NCBI RefSeq assembly: GCF_051020985.1
Contig: NC_135010.1
Span: forward strand, 12,088,001-12,152,000
Reading direction: 5' to 3'
DNA length: 64,000 bases
DNA from: Nomia melanderi
Taxonomy: Eukaryota > Arthropoda > Insecta > Hymenoptera > Halictidae
The notes under the pieces are model-generated. The model was not told the origin of the DNA, ran no database searches, and saw only the letters and a list, made by a program, of their open reading frames with translations. Positions 10,481 through 21,696 of this stretch are shown here, in pieces (position 1 is the first letter of the stretch; the number at the start of each line of letters is the position of its first letter). Position numbers and translations under genes: made by a program.

Positions 10481-11796
10481 AATTTCGCCTTCCCCTAGAA
10501 ATTTAGAACCACAGAACTCTGCCTACCATTGTCGAAACACCAAGCTTCCAACTATCTCAATTTTGAAATACTAACTTCCAAAATACTAATACCAAACATT
10601 CTATACACCTAACATTTCAAACACATAACTATAAAAAACCAAGATAATGATTACACAATTACCAAGCTAAAAATATTCCTCCACAGAAATCTCTTATAAG
10701 AGGACAGAACAAAGCCGCAGGAAACCTTGAGAAAGTCATTACCATAGATCGCGGCGCAAATTATTTTCGGTAGCTCGCCGCTCCTAGCGTGAATAAAACG
10801 TTCGGTAGGTGTCGATCGCGGCCAGCACGCTGAGCCGCGAGTCAACAACCCGTCCGCGAGGTCTCGGACACGTCCATCGACCCGGCGACGACACGAAACA
10901 ATGCGATTATTTGTCTACCACGGCCGCGCGTCCGTTGTTTCGATCGATCTCGCGAAAATCGTCGTCGCGGCCGAACCGGCGCAAACCGGATGACTCTTTA
11001 ACGAGCTGTCCCGTGGAACCGTCCCCCTTATTAATATTTCCTCCGGTTCCATTGATTTCGCAAATTGCCCCCCCACCCCTCTCGTATTAACGGCAAAACC
11101 GTCCCCCATTTTCCGAGCGTTTTTCCGAGTTCGTTTCGCGTTGTATTTTCCCCCTCCCTCCTTGTCTCTCGATCGGTTTCCGTTTAATCGAGTCACGGTT
11201 AACACCGGCGCGCCGGATCCCCGGCGATCATCGCGTTATCGTTGCCAATTGCGCCTTATAAATTCGAAATCACCGCTAATGAAGCGACGTCAATCGCGAT
11301 CGGGCGGGAATAAACGAAAAACGAACGAGGGGACAGCGGAACGAAGGAATAAACGATGGAAAACCGCGTTGAACGAGTTTCAGATGTGACGCGGCTCCTT
11401 TTATTTCTCGATAAACGAGATAATTTTCAATCGGTCCGTTATTTTCATTGGATTACAGGGAAATCCGATTGGTAGAGGCTTTGAGGTTTAATGTTAATCC
11501 TGAAGGTGCGAGATGATCGAGCGGAGGTTTCTCGCGGGGACGACAGCGAAGGTCGGTCTTTCGGCGAATAGATGTTGCGCGGTTAACGAGATGAATTGGA
11601 CGGTCGAGCCTCGAGGCCTCGGGACGAATCGTAGGAAATTCGCGGCTGGCCGCGGGTCAAGTTCAATATTGCATCGGTGATTGTTGAGAGCAGTGTCTTG
11701 CTTTTAGTGCCGATTGGGATGGAGATCCTTTGTTCCGAGGAACATTCGGCGACGGTGGGAAGAACTAACGAATGCACGGAATTAAATAAGTTTCGG
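10481..11796. other. Unique non-coding DNA
   Basis: AT-rich up to about 10680, then CpG-rich to about 11400. The short frames in the CpG-rich part overlap on both strands and look compositional. No RNA gene, MITE end or microsatellite was seen. Confidence 0.5.
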
Positions 11797-12665
11797 GTAA
11801 CGATCGCTGAGTAATCACTAATGATCATAGTAACCAGTGATTGTTTACCATCCACTGAGTTGAAAGCTCAATGCAACATTCGAGTGAAGTTTTCAGTTGA
11901 ATTCTATTTGAAACTTCGAGTCCAAAATTGAACTGAATGATCTGTCTCAAAACGTTCACGATCAGACCAATGCGTACACATGTGCAAATAGGGTTCAGAT
12001 AACTGACTAATCACTGACAATTATAGTAAGCAGTAATTAATTTCCTATACCTGAATTAAAAGTACTCGATACAACATTCAAATCAACACTTCAATCCTTA
12101 ATTATAAAGTTCAACTAAAAATTTCACTGAAATTCGATCTATCTGAAACTTCCAGTCCAAAATTAAACCAAACGATCTATCTCTAAACTTTGACAATCAA
12201 GCCAATACGTCCACACACGCAAATAGATTTCAGATAACTCACTAATCACTAACAATTACAGTAACCAGTAATTAATTTCCCATACCTGAATTAAAAGCTC
12301 TCAATGCAACATTCAAATCAATCATTCTATATACAACACTTCAATCTCTAATTCCAAAGTTCAACTAAAAATTCCACTAAAATCCAACCTTCCACCCGAA
12401 ACTTCGACTCCAAAACGAAACCAAACTATCTTCAAACGTTGACAATCAAACTCCATTCAACACCCATAAATTTCCCATACCTGAATTAAAAGCACTCGAT
12501 GCATCATTCAAACCATCATTCTATATACATTTCAATCTCTAATTCTAAACTTCAACTAAAAATTCCACTAAAATCCGATCTATCCGAAACTTCGACTAAA
12601 AACGAAACCAAACGATCTCCAAACGTCGACAATCAAACTCCATTCAACGCGCATAAACCTCACGA
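11797..12665 (+). repeat. About four-copy tandem repeat, 195-235 bp units
   Basis: Anchor words recur in order: TAATCACTAA or TGACAATTA, AGTAACCAGTAATTAATTTCC, then CTGAATTAAAAG (12051, 12286, 12481, and a weaker CTGAGTTGAAAG near 11855), then ACTTCAATC and GAAACTTC. The spacing is about 196, 235 and 195 bases. A further single unit with the same right flank lies at 18775-19203. Confidence 0.8.
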
Positions 12666-12745
12666 AACGAAAGTCCCCGGATCCGCATAAAAATGATCGG
12701 CAGTCTCGCGCGAGCAGAGGTTCGACGTTTATCTCGGTGGCAACA
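12661..12745 (+). repeat. Right flank shared with 19121-19203
   Basis: The sequence AAAGTCCCCGG, ATCCGCATAAAAAT, GTCTCGCGCGAGCAGAGG, TTCGACGTTTATCTCGGTGG is almost identical to 19130-19201. It is a GC-rich non-repetitive flank, so the two loci are paralogous segments and not just copies of a satellite. Confidence 0.85.
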
Positions 12746-13405
12746 CAGCGGCGTGCCGATTTCATCTATTCACCGACGGCCGCAATAAAAATCAACGGGA
12801 AAGCCGGCGAAGGGTTAATAAAAGCGGAGTCGTTGGAACTTATCGGAATACGTAAGCGTCGATCGAGCAGAAGAACGCGAAGGAAAACAGCGGTTCTTTA
12901 CGGCGCGGCCGTCAGCGCGTTGTTCCAATAACGCGCGGCCTAATGGCGTGTTACCGGCTTTCCTCGCCAATAAAATCGCCGGCCGCTCGTTGTTTTGTCT
13001 ACGCGCCAACACGCGGCGCGCCGCGCGAGGCGAGATCCCGCCGGCCAGATGGAGACGACCTTTTTTCCCTATCTTCCTGTTCGATCCCTAACGACCGATC
13101 CGTTCGTTCCCGGAGGAGGGAACCGGCTCCCTTCGAAAACCACGGCCGAGAAAAAAAAGTGGAACGCATTTCGCCGTGAATAACGACGCGCCGCGGACTT
13201 TCACTTGCCGTGATAATGCCCGGCTCTCGGTCCAGATGAGCTATCGACGCCTCTCTTTCGTACTGTTCCCTTTTTTCGACGACGAAATCGGTGTTCTCGT
13301 CGCGGTGGACTTGCTATGACAATAACGCTATTTAATTCGATCATTCGATATTATATCTTTCTCCGTTTCCTGTATTCTGCTTCGTGAAATCGTGCGGTGT
13401 TCGTG
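12746..13405. other. CpG-rich unique non-coding DNA
   Basis: High CpG density gives several short Arg-rich frames on both strands, none with a domain. No RNA gene recognised. Confidence 0.5.
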
Positions 13406-13576
13406 TTAACCCCTTGACCTACGATTTCTTCACCTACTTTGTTATTAAAGATTTATTGGAAAAGGTCAAAATCCTAGGTATACTCTACATCTGTGTTCGC
13501 TCTAAGCTATAGCAATTCGCAGTAGAAGAGTGCTATTCAATTTGTATTCACAAAAATTAATATTTATGTTTCTTAA
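13406..13576 (+). mobile_element. Family D TTAA element
   Basis: It starts TTAACCCCTTGACCTACG, carries one copy of the CCTAGGTATACTCT block (13473), and ends at a TTAA (13573-13576) that also begins a family B fragment. It is related to 9201-9498 in opposite orientation of the CCCCTTG end. Confidence 0.65.
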
Positions 13577-13703
13577 CGCTAGGTTTACGGAACGCGTATA
13601 TTTGGAAGATCTAATAATCTTAAGGTAGTTTTCTTTAAATTCATTGAAATATTTAATATTAGAACTGGTGCATTATCGTAGCCTATAGAGTTCAAAGGGT
13701 TAA
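13573..13703 (+). mobile_element. Partial or chimeric family B element
   Basis: It starts TTAACGCTAGGTTTACGGAACGCG like family B, but it ends CAAAGGGTTAA like family A, with TTAA at 13700-13703. It may be a recombined or internally deleted element, or two fragments joined. Confidence 0.5.
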
Positions 13704-14954
13704 TTAATAGAGAAAAATTAAACGTGCTGATATCTTGCTCTTCGACTAATTAGATCATTTGTCCATGACCTAGTCCTCCAAATCTGAACATTTCATCTCA
13801 CCGAAATGCCGACATTCGTCCGGAAAGAGTTAAATTTTAAATATTTTACGTACCTTTTTGTGTCGTACGCATTCTGTGCAATTCCGCACTTTCAAATTTT
13901 GCTATAAACGCATGAAAATCAGTAGTCTAGTGATAGAGGAGTAATAGTAATTTTTTAGGAAACCTTGAATGATAATAAAAATTGTAATCGTGAATCTGGG
14001 AGTCTACTTGTTAAATACAAGGATCCTTCTGTTCTTTTCTCTTTTTTGTTTTCATTCGATAGCTCGTTATTCGAAGGAAAGCAGTGGAAGTTGGTTTTAT
14101 TGATAGGCTTTCGATAGACAAAGTGTTAAGCTGAAATAAAGAGAACTCGAACGATATAACGAGATTCACTCTGTTGAGTTTAAAGTTATAGCCGGAGAGA
14201 GGAATGTTGTCAGAAATGTTTTCCTCCGATAGTTGAAACTGTTCTTCGTCTCTTGAATAAAAGATTCTTTGTTGGAGGAATGGATTCTTTTCTTTCCAAA
14301 GAAACTTTTCATTCATCGGAAATCGTAGACGAAGAATGGTGTTTCCCTCTGATGATCGGGACGAGATCGAGCATACGCGTCGCTTATGGTGCTCTTGTTT
14401 TCGGATTTAGTCGCGGACCCTTTTCAGGATTTCGAAACGAGTTCGAACGGACTCGCGCCTCCAGAAATAGCGTCTTCCAATTAGCGGACCCTCTTTCGCT
14501 AGAGGAAAAAGAACTGCGTTACTCGAAACTGCGTATCTGATGGACGGACACAGTCCCCTGTTGAAATCTCGTTGTACTCGATCTTCGATCAACCACCGAT
14601 CTTCCCTCGATCTACCGTACGAGATACAGTTTATGCTTCCGTTAATACCCGGCTAATTAGATTCTAGCTTTATTTAACTCAAAAATTGAAAGTCCGACAG
14701 GTATCACGCTGGATCTCGCCTTTCGAGTTTCTTTTTTAATTATCGCGAACAAGGCTTACGCCGCGAAGCAAGCCGTATCCTATAGGAAAAAATTAATTAA
14801 TTAATCTTCCGCAATGTAGCTCTGTAGCCTTACGATACTTCCTAAAAATTAAACACGGCCGGAATTCCACCGTGCCATTATACTACGCGAGTCTCCGTTC
14901 TCACGCGATATTTCGGAAAATCGACGATGGTTCGAACTATAATCGTGGAAATTT
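13704..14954. other. Unique non-coding DNA
   Basis: AT-rich unique sequence with several ~60-100 codon frames but no recognisable domain. No repeat or RNA gene identified. Confidence 0.5.
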
Positions 14955-15222
14955 CGAAATCTCGAATTGACAGATAAAATCCTAATTCGGAATATCGAAA
15001 CCTAGAATCAATTGATCCACATCAAATCTTAATTCAACATTTAAAAACCCGAAATCAATCGAACCAAATAAAACCCTAATTGAATATATCGAAATCTAGG
15101 ATCAATTGAACCAAATAAAATCCTAGTTCAAAATATCGAAGCCTAGAATCAATCAGATCAAATCTCAATTCAACATTTCAAAACCTAAGATCAATCGAAC
15201 CAAACAAAACCCTAATTCGTTT
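14955..15222 (+). repeat. Minisatellite, about 50-base unit
   Basis: Units of the form AATATCGAAACCTAGAATCA, then ATTGAACCAAATAAAATCCT, AATTC recur about five times with drift between 14955 and 15222. Non-coding. Confidence 0.75.
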
Positions 15223-16654
15223 CAAACTCCAAAACCTCCTCCAAATATCCTCGAAACCTCGAAAACTCGAAAACACAAGATCAACATCAACTCCAGTTCC
15301 CAAATCCTCCAAAACGTCGAAACGCGCGAATCCGACAAATCGGATGCTCGCGGAGAGGCTGAAAAATCTGGAGCCGATTCGTCGCGAAATCGCGCACGTC
15401 CAGTTCCGCGCAGCGAAAAGACTCTTTCCCCCGGAAGGTTTCCCAGCCGGCGACACGGCCGTGTCCAATGGAAGCTTCCTTTCCATTCCGTCGCGTTTTC
15501 ACCGGGAATTCGCGAGACGCGGCACCGCGGTCCGCGTCGCGTATTTACGGCGACCGGCGACCGGCCCGATATTTATTTATACGACGATCTAGAACGAAGC
15601 CTTCTAATTTATCGGCGAGACAGCCGAAGCCCGGCCATATTTTTATCGGGGACGTTTAATTTCGTAGAAATTCCTTCGCTGGCAAACCGGTTGCACGCCA
15701 AAACGTCATTCAACCGGGGAGGGGGAGGGGCCGGAGGGGGGATCGCGCGCGAGAGAACGGGCGAAAGGGAGGGGGAGGGAGATCGAAGGGATTCCCCGGC
15801 GAGCGCGCGCGCGCGCGACTCTCTTTTCGGCTGTCTCTTAGAAAAAACGCGATTCTCGTACAACAGGTACTGTTCCAGGCGTACAACTAGGATCTCATCG
15901 TGCTCTTTGAGGTCAAAGTTGAAATGTAACTTGATTGTACATGAGTGAGATATATAGAAAATTTCGTGAATTTTATAATTTTCATGGTGAATTGTGATTA
16001 GATTGAGGTTACGATGAATTTTAGTTAATTACAGCGAAAGTTGCTTTCCACTGCTACCTTTGAATCTAACACATTTGTGATGCTGGGAGCTTTGATGTTT
16101 GAAACGGAAAGCTGTGAATGGATTTAATTCGAACCAGAGATTGATGTAGACTCTGTTTTAGTGTTTAAGACTTCGACGTGTTCAGTCTAATCCTTCGTGG
16201 AACATTTCTGGAATCGTTGAGAATCTTTCTATATAAAGCTGAATTAGCTGGAATCCTTAAATTGTAAAAGACAAGGAAACCATGTTTTATAGTATAAACT
16301 CCATATGTTTGATAGTACATCGCTGGACTTTATCCCGACAAGAACCGCAAATCCTAAGAACGCCGAGAGCAGCAATTAGACTAATGTTTCAATCGTGTGA
16401 TACTTAAACTCCGCGATATTTATTCTCATTTACTATTCATTCATTCAGAAAGATGATATTAAAAATACTAAAGAAACTTTATAATCATATCAACCGCAGT
16501 ATAATCGCCACAGACGGTTTTGAATTCTCAAGAAATACTCCAAACAAAACACAGAGTTTTCTTTCCATCGGATTACGTATCATCGATTTCTCCTTTCCAC
16601 GTTGAAGAATTCGCTTCTATTAATGACGATGTCTCTCGACTGAAAAGAGCCGCA
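15223..16654. other. Unique non-coding DNA with a G-rich tract
   Basis: CpG-rich to about 15840, including a G-run tract at about 15715-15790 (GGGGAGGGGGAGGGG type, with G-quadruplex potential on the plus strand) and a GCGCGCGCGCG run near 15806. AT-rich after that. No gene supported. Confidence 0.5.
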
Positions 16655-17092
16655 TTAACACTGGAACTATCGAGCATTTAACACTAAACCTACCAGACGG
16701 GTCAAAATGACCCATTGATTTCTTCTTTTTGCAATTATTAGAAAGATAACTGATGTTTCTCTTAGAAATTACTCAAGAAATTTATTTAACAATACGCAAA
16801 CTGAATTGTAAATCGATTAAAGTTGATAGATCCACTCTTGAAATTGCATTATAAAAAAATAAAAAATAGAGGAATTTCAAAAAGTCAATTTAATTGCTCG
16901 GTAGGTTCATTAATACGATTGATGTATGAACCCTATAAAAATTGTGACGATAGATTCTCAGTTTCCTCGAATACTCATAGTATTCAAGTGAAAATGTCTA
17001 TTTTCGAAATCGTTTCGAATAACCAATGTTTCTAATATCAATAATTGCGAAACAAGGAAACCAGTCATTTCGACTGGCACGTTTCCAGTGAA
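16655..17092 (+). mobile_element. Family E TTAA element interrupted by a nested element
   Basis: The left end is TTAACACTGGAACTATCGAGC and the right end is CTGGCACGTTTCCAGTGAA (TTAA degraded to TGAA at 17089-17092). Removing 16682-16913 restores GAGCAT-TTAA-TACGATT, which matches the uninterrupted copy at 9065-9200. Non-coding. Confidence 0.75.
16678..16913 (+). mobile_element. MITE inserted into another MITE with TTAA target duplication
   Basis: The insert starts CACTAAACCTACCAGACGGG after TTAA at 16678-16681 and ends CTCGGTAGGTTCA before TTAA at 16910-16913. It interrupts the family E element. The duplicated TTAA is the piggyBac-superfamily hallmark and can be read directly here because the empty site exists at about 9087. 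The short motif GGGTCAAAATGACCC near its start is palindromic. Confidence 0.8.
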
Positions 17093-17320
17093 CCCTTTGC
17101 ACTCGAGAGGCGACTCTCAGTCATTGATTTGACGCAGTAAAATTATAAAATCTGATATTTAATGTTGAACTTCGTATAACGCCTCGATGCGTGAAATATT
17201 GAAATAAAATAGCTTTGTCCTCAATGTGATTTCCCATTGGGTTAGTTTCAAAGAATATCGTCTTTGCCTTGTTAAATGTGAAATATTTCTAACGAGAAAC
17301 GTCCGAGCGCAAAGGGTTAA
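17089..17320 (-). mobile_element. Family A MITE, inverted copy
   Basis: It starts (T)GAACCCTTTGCACTCGAGAGG and ends GTCCGAGCGCAAAGGGTTAA with TTAA at 17317-17320. Compared with 4575-4801 it is in the opposite orientation: the CTCGAGAGG end comes first here. Confidence 0.8.
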
Positions 17321-17537
17321 CTCGAGAGGTGACTCTCAGTCATTGATTTGGTACAGCAAAACCATGAAGTTGAATATTTAATATTTTAAATCAAACTTTG
17401 CATTGCTACGTGGAATATTCAAAATAGCTTTGTCGCTTAATTTATCAGTGAATTATTAAATTAGTTTCAAACAATGTCATCTGTCTCAGAAAATGTTGAA
17501 TATTTCCAGTGAAAAACTTTCGAGTGCAACGAGTTGA
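17317..17537 (-). mobile_element. Family A MITE, second inverted copy in tandem
   Basis: It shares TTAA 17317-17320 with the previous element, continues CTCGAGAGGTGACTCTCAGT, and ends CTTTCGAGTGCAACGAGTTGA. The CCCTTTGCA part of the left terminus is missing, which suggests recombination between two copies. Confidence 0.7.
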
Positions 17538-17817
17538 CACTAGAACTAGCAGTCAGAATGACTACTTTCAATTTTTTTGTTTAGCAATTACTGATACGTT
17601 CGAAGCATTGAATATTCGAAATGATTTTGAAAACAGTCTATAATGAATTGTAACAATACATTATTTTCCGTTTCTTCAGACATTCATTATAGTACTCTAG
17701 TGGAACTATTTTCAAAATCATTTCGAATATTCAATGCTTCGAAGATACCAATAATTGCTAAAAAGATCGAAACCAGTCATTCTGACTGGTACGGTCATTC
17801 TAGTGTTCTAGTGTTAA
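17534..17817 (+). mobile_element. Foldback TTAA element with 33-base perfect internal arms
   Basis: The ends are TTGACACTAGAACTAGCAGTCAGAATGAC (17534 on) and GTCATTCTGACTGG to GTGTTAA (TTAA 17814-17817). Internally, 17601-17633 and 17709-17741 are perfect 33-base reverse complements, beginning CGAAGCATTGAATATTCG. The whole is a near-palindrome with a loop of about 75 bases and is related to family E. Confidence 0.85.
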
Positions 17818-18774
17818 ACCAGACCATTGCAATGCGTATTCGCGTAATTGCCGAACCAAACCGACTTAAACCGTCACTATATAATATTTAAAAAATTCAA
17901 TATCCGTCAACCTACTGTTAAAGCGTTCATTCCCGTTCAACGAATCCTCGTGCACGAGAGATTACTGCATTGCATTACGATCAACGCGTACAATACTCCG
18001 CCGCGCCGCACAAACGTTCATTTAAGAAACGTCCGTTTAATCAGATCGCATTTCGGTCAGTTCCTTTCAGCGCGGCCGATTCAGCCGACAGGAATGTGTC
18101 GTAACACGACTGACCTCTAAAACGGACCGCGAAAAATACGTGTCAAAACAACGTTAAAGGAAACGACGACGACGACAACGCCGACGACGACGCCGCCGGA
18201 CGAGACTCGCGTCGGCCATGCCCGGTGCCGAAATCCTGTTTCTCGGCCGCACCGCCGCGTTTGTCCACCTACGTGAAAAATATCTCCTCCACTCTTTCTC
18301 TCCCCACCCCCCTCTCATTTCACTCGCTCGCTCGCTCGTTCGCTCGAACTCTCTCGGACCGAATCGCACGCCTCTCGCCGCTGCACCCGTGTACCCGAGC
18401 GGCGGCCGTCACGCAATTAAATTTACGAGACGCGCATTTATTTTTACGCGCCGGCGAATCGGCCGGATTCCGCGTCGTCGAAAATCGCGTCGCGGCTTTC
18501 GGTAACGCGATCGCCTCCCCTCTCCTCCGGCGGAGATTCTTCTTATCGTCGCGTTTCGCGAACTCTTGCGTAACCGGACGACGATTGAGAGATGGAGTGC
18601 GATTCAGAGTTTCGATGGAACTGGGACGAGTGATTGATCGGAGATGAGTTTCGGGTGTAGCGTGTTTGAATGGAGGTTCGCGATTGTTAGAGTGTGAAGT
18701 ATCTAGGAGTAGTGGAGTAATTTAGTGATAGAGTGTAATGTCTTCTGATAGAGATCGTGGTAATCGAATCAAAT
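17818..18774. other. Unique non-coding DNA
   Basis: No supported gene. A GAC/GCC-rich run (18160-18200) and a CGCTCGCTCG run (18320-18345) are simple-sequence patches. The short frames in the CpG-rich part are compositional. Confidence 0.5.
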
Positions 18775-19203
18775 TTTCTGTTGAATTCTATCTGAAACTT
18801 CGAGTCCAACATTGAACCACATGATCTTTCTCAAAATGCTCACGATTTAACCAATACGTACACACGCGCAAATAGGGTTCAGATAACTGACTAATCACTG
18901 ACAATTACAGTAACCAGTAATTAATTTCCTATGCCTGAATTAAAAGCACTCGATGCAACATTCAAGTCAAACTATCATTCTATATACACTTCAATCTCTA
19001 ATTCTAAAGTTCAACTAAAAATTCCACTAAAATTCAATCTATCCGAAACTTCAACTCCAAAATGAAACCAAACAATCTACCAAACGTTGACAATCAAACT
19101 CCATTCAACACCCATAAACCTCGCAAAACGAAAGTCCACGGATCCGCATAAAAATCGACAGTCTCGCGCGAGCAGAGGTTCGACGTTAATCTCAGTGGCA
19201 ACA
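18775..19203 (+). repeat. Single copy of the 11.8-12.7 kb tandem unit with its right flank
   Basis: It carries one set of the anchor words found at 11797-12665 (AACTTCGAGTCCAA, CAAATAGGGTTCAGATAACT, AGTAACCAGTAATTAATTTCC, CTGAATTAAAAGCACTCG), followed by the GC-rich flank AAAGTCCACGGATCCGCATA and GTCTCGCGCGAGCAGAGG. It is a direct paralogue of the right end of that locus, about 6.4 kb away. Confidence 0.85.
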
Positions 19204-21420
19204 TAGAGAAGATCGTGTTAATCTAGTAAATCGAAGGATAACTCAAAATTTCGAAGCAAGTGTCACGTAGACCTCGATCACCTAAAAATTCCAATGCATA
19301 CAAACACCGATACAAAATTCACTCTCTACACTCCAAAAGCAAAGCATCCCAGGGGAGAGCCCAGACTCCTCGTTCTAAACGAAACAATCGAAAACACCTC
19401 TAGCAACGCGAGAATCCCGGCTACAGCGGAAAACAAGCATCCAGAGAGATCGTTTCTCTTCTCTCCCCATTTCTCCCATTCTTCGGTGCGCCGCTGGTCT
19501 CGCGAATTTTTTGCGGCGCGGGAATAATTATAAAAGGCTCGTAAACTTGTCCCCCTGAGAAGGGAAACGGAAACGAGAGTTTTGCTCCTCGATGGTAACG
19601 ATTCCCGTTCGACGGAGGAGCGTACGTGCGTGCTCGCGTGCGTGGACGGATCGGGAGAGGGCCAGTCAGCCGGAGCCAGCGCCGATTACCGTCGGCGTTT
19701 CGCTGCCGGGACGACGATATCGAGCGCCGATGGGAACGACGCGAGAAAGAAGGAGAGCCGCACACGTAGGAGCGGCGGAGGAGAGCAGGGAAAAAGGAGG
19801 ACCGATAAATTTGTACTTTCCGTCGGACGGGAGCAATTATTTTTGCGCGGGTACTGATGTATCGCCGGAGCGGAGCTGCGGGACGGGACGGGGGCGTGCA
19901 CGCGCGCGAGCCTCGGAGAGAAAGCACGGATAGATACGTGTGTGCACCGGCCACCGCGGAATACCGTGAGCCTCGGATACCGGATATTGTAAACCGACCT
20001 TCACCGCGAAATCTGTATATCAACCTTCGCCGCGGCCGGCCGGCCGGCTGGCTGACTGGCTGACTGGCTGGCCGGTCGGCCGGCTAGAGGCAGGCCGCCG
20101 CCTTCAGTTTAAAATTGCACGGCCGCGCTCGCTGCCAATGTCATTTAAATAGTAAGACTATCTATCGAATGGCCGACCGGATCGGCTCCGCTCCGCTCGG
20201 ATCGGCTTTGGTTAACTGGCTAACTGGCCGGATGGCTTGGTTAGCCGGCAAACTCGTTTCGGTTATCAGCCAATTCGGAAAAATAGAACCCGTTTCCGTT
20301 AGGCGACCGTGCACGCATGAATGATGCCCGACCGACGCCCCTGTCGCGAACGGGAACCGGGGAATTAACTGAAAAACTGGTATGCCCGGCCGGGAAGCGG
20401 AGACACGCCTGTGGGAATCGCGAAAGAGGGAATCGGACAAGAATGGGTTTTAGTCGAGATGCTGAGTTTCTGGAGGGTTTCTGGGAATGGAGGCTCGAAG
20501 GGTTTTCTGCGAGTTTGGATGGGACGTGGATCGGATATGCAGAGGTTTATGTAAGAGAAGTGTTATGGAAGAGGAAGTGATATTGTAGATGCGAGAGAAT
20601 GTTCTTCGATTTTGGAAACAGGTGTTTGATTGTGATTAGATGGAGCTAATCGGTGGATTAGCTTTTGGATTCCGGTAGGTAATGGTTGTACGGATAAACG
20701 AAATTGAAATGACAGGAAGATTGATTTTCGAAAGTGAGTGATTAATACTGTGCGGATTATATAAGGAAACTGTCTGTCCAGAGAGTAATTCCGCTTCTCG
20801 ACACCGCGAGGACTAAAACGATCGTCGGGAACTAATTCATTCCTGGATCCAGATCGCGGAGAATGACCGTACGAAGTATAAATAGCGCCGGCATTAAAGA
20901 ATGTTCGAACCGCCCGGCCGACTGTATAAGGCCGATCCTACTTGCATCAAGTATGAAAAATCGTAGCGCAACAATGAAACAGCGCTTTCGTTCTCGGCCA
21001 TAAATACAAAAGAAACGTACCGAAACTACACGAAACTCGGACGCCGCGAAATTTATTGCTCCTTTCTTCGCGCGGTATCGCTCGGATCGAGGAGCTCTTC
21101 GGTTTCTCGAAAATCAGAGCGAACCGAGTCCACCGTTCGAATAACGATCTAAATTTCAGACGATCGTTCGTCGATGTTTTGATAGATAGCTACTTGCGTC
21201 TACGCATTGAACATCGGGAAGTACGAGGTTTATCGAAGGAAACCGCGTTTCCGCGTACGAAATTCGATTCGCCGCGAGGCTCGCTCCAGTTTTCGACACC
21301 TCGTTCGCATTAACGCCTCCGATGGAGCCGAGCCGCGTTGCGAAACTCCGCTGCGCAAAAAGAGCCTTCGCGGGCTACGAAAGGCGGTGTGCCCGGGCGG
21401 CACGCACGATCGTAAGCACT
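19204..21420. other. CpG-rich non-coding DNA, possible 5' exon or promoter territory
   Basis: GC-rich, CpG-dense sequence with TATA-like words at 19529-19536 (TATAAAAG) and 20877-20885 (TATAAATAG), and a short CTGGCTGA minisatellite at 20034-20090. Open frames at 19592-19933 and elsewhere are Arg/Gly/Ser-rich with no domain. It could hold a non-coding first exon of the zinc-finger gene, but nothing in the sequence proves it. Confidence 0.3.
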
Positions 21421-21442
21421 TTTTTCATTCTCAAGGTGAGTA
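21417..21442 (+). promoter_or_regulatory. Candidate recursive splice site (juxtaposed acceptor and donor)
   Basis: The sequence CACTTTTTTCATTCTCAAG is immediately followed by GTGAGTA. A polypyrimidine tract and AG acceptor therefore abut a strong GT donor with no exon between them, the arrangement of ratchet points in long insect introns. The best-known form is CAG|GTAAGT; here it is AAG|GTGAGT. If the zinc-finger gene has an upstream exon to the left, this site lies in its long intron, on the right strand. Confidence 0.35.
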
Positions 21443-21696
21443 GAATGAGCCTTCGTAATCCGGCCACTTGTGTCCGACTCCGGGGAGCGCGAGCTACTCC
21501 GCGATTCGAGCCGACCTTCCGTCTGCACCTTGAAAAACGAACGCAGGAAACGAGAGGAAAGGGTTTCTAACTCGAAAATCGTTCGATCTGTGTTGCATCG
21601 GATTGGCCTAGATGATGAACACGCTGGTCGAAATGATTAACTCATTTTCAAATGCTAAACCGCTAGGTCCTCGAAACCTCTATCGTTCTCGCAAAG
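21443..21696. other. Unique non-coding DNA
   Basis: No gene or repeat recognised. Confidence 0.5.

Noticed and set aside
19529..20885. TATAAAAG and TATAAATAG as promoters
   Set aside because: Short AT words are expected often by chance; no supporting initiator or start exon could be shown, so mentioned only as context.
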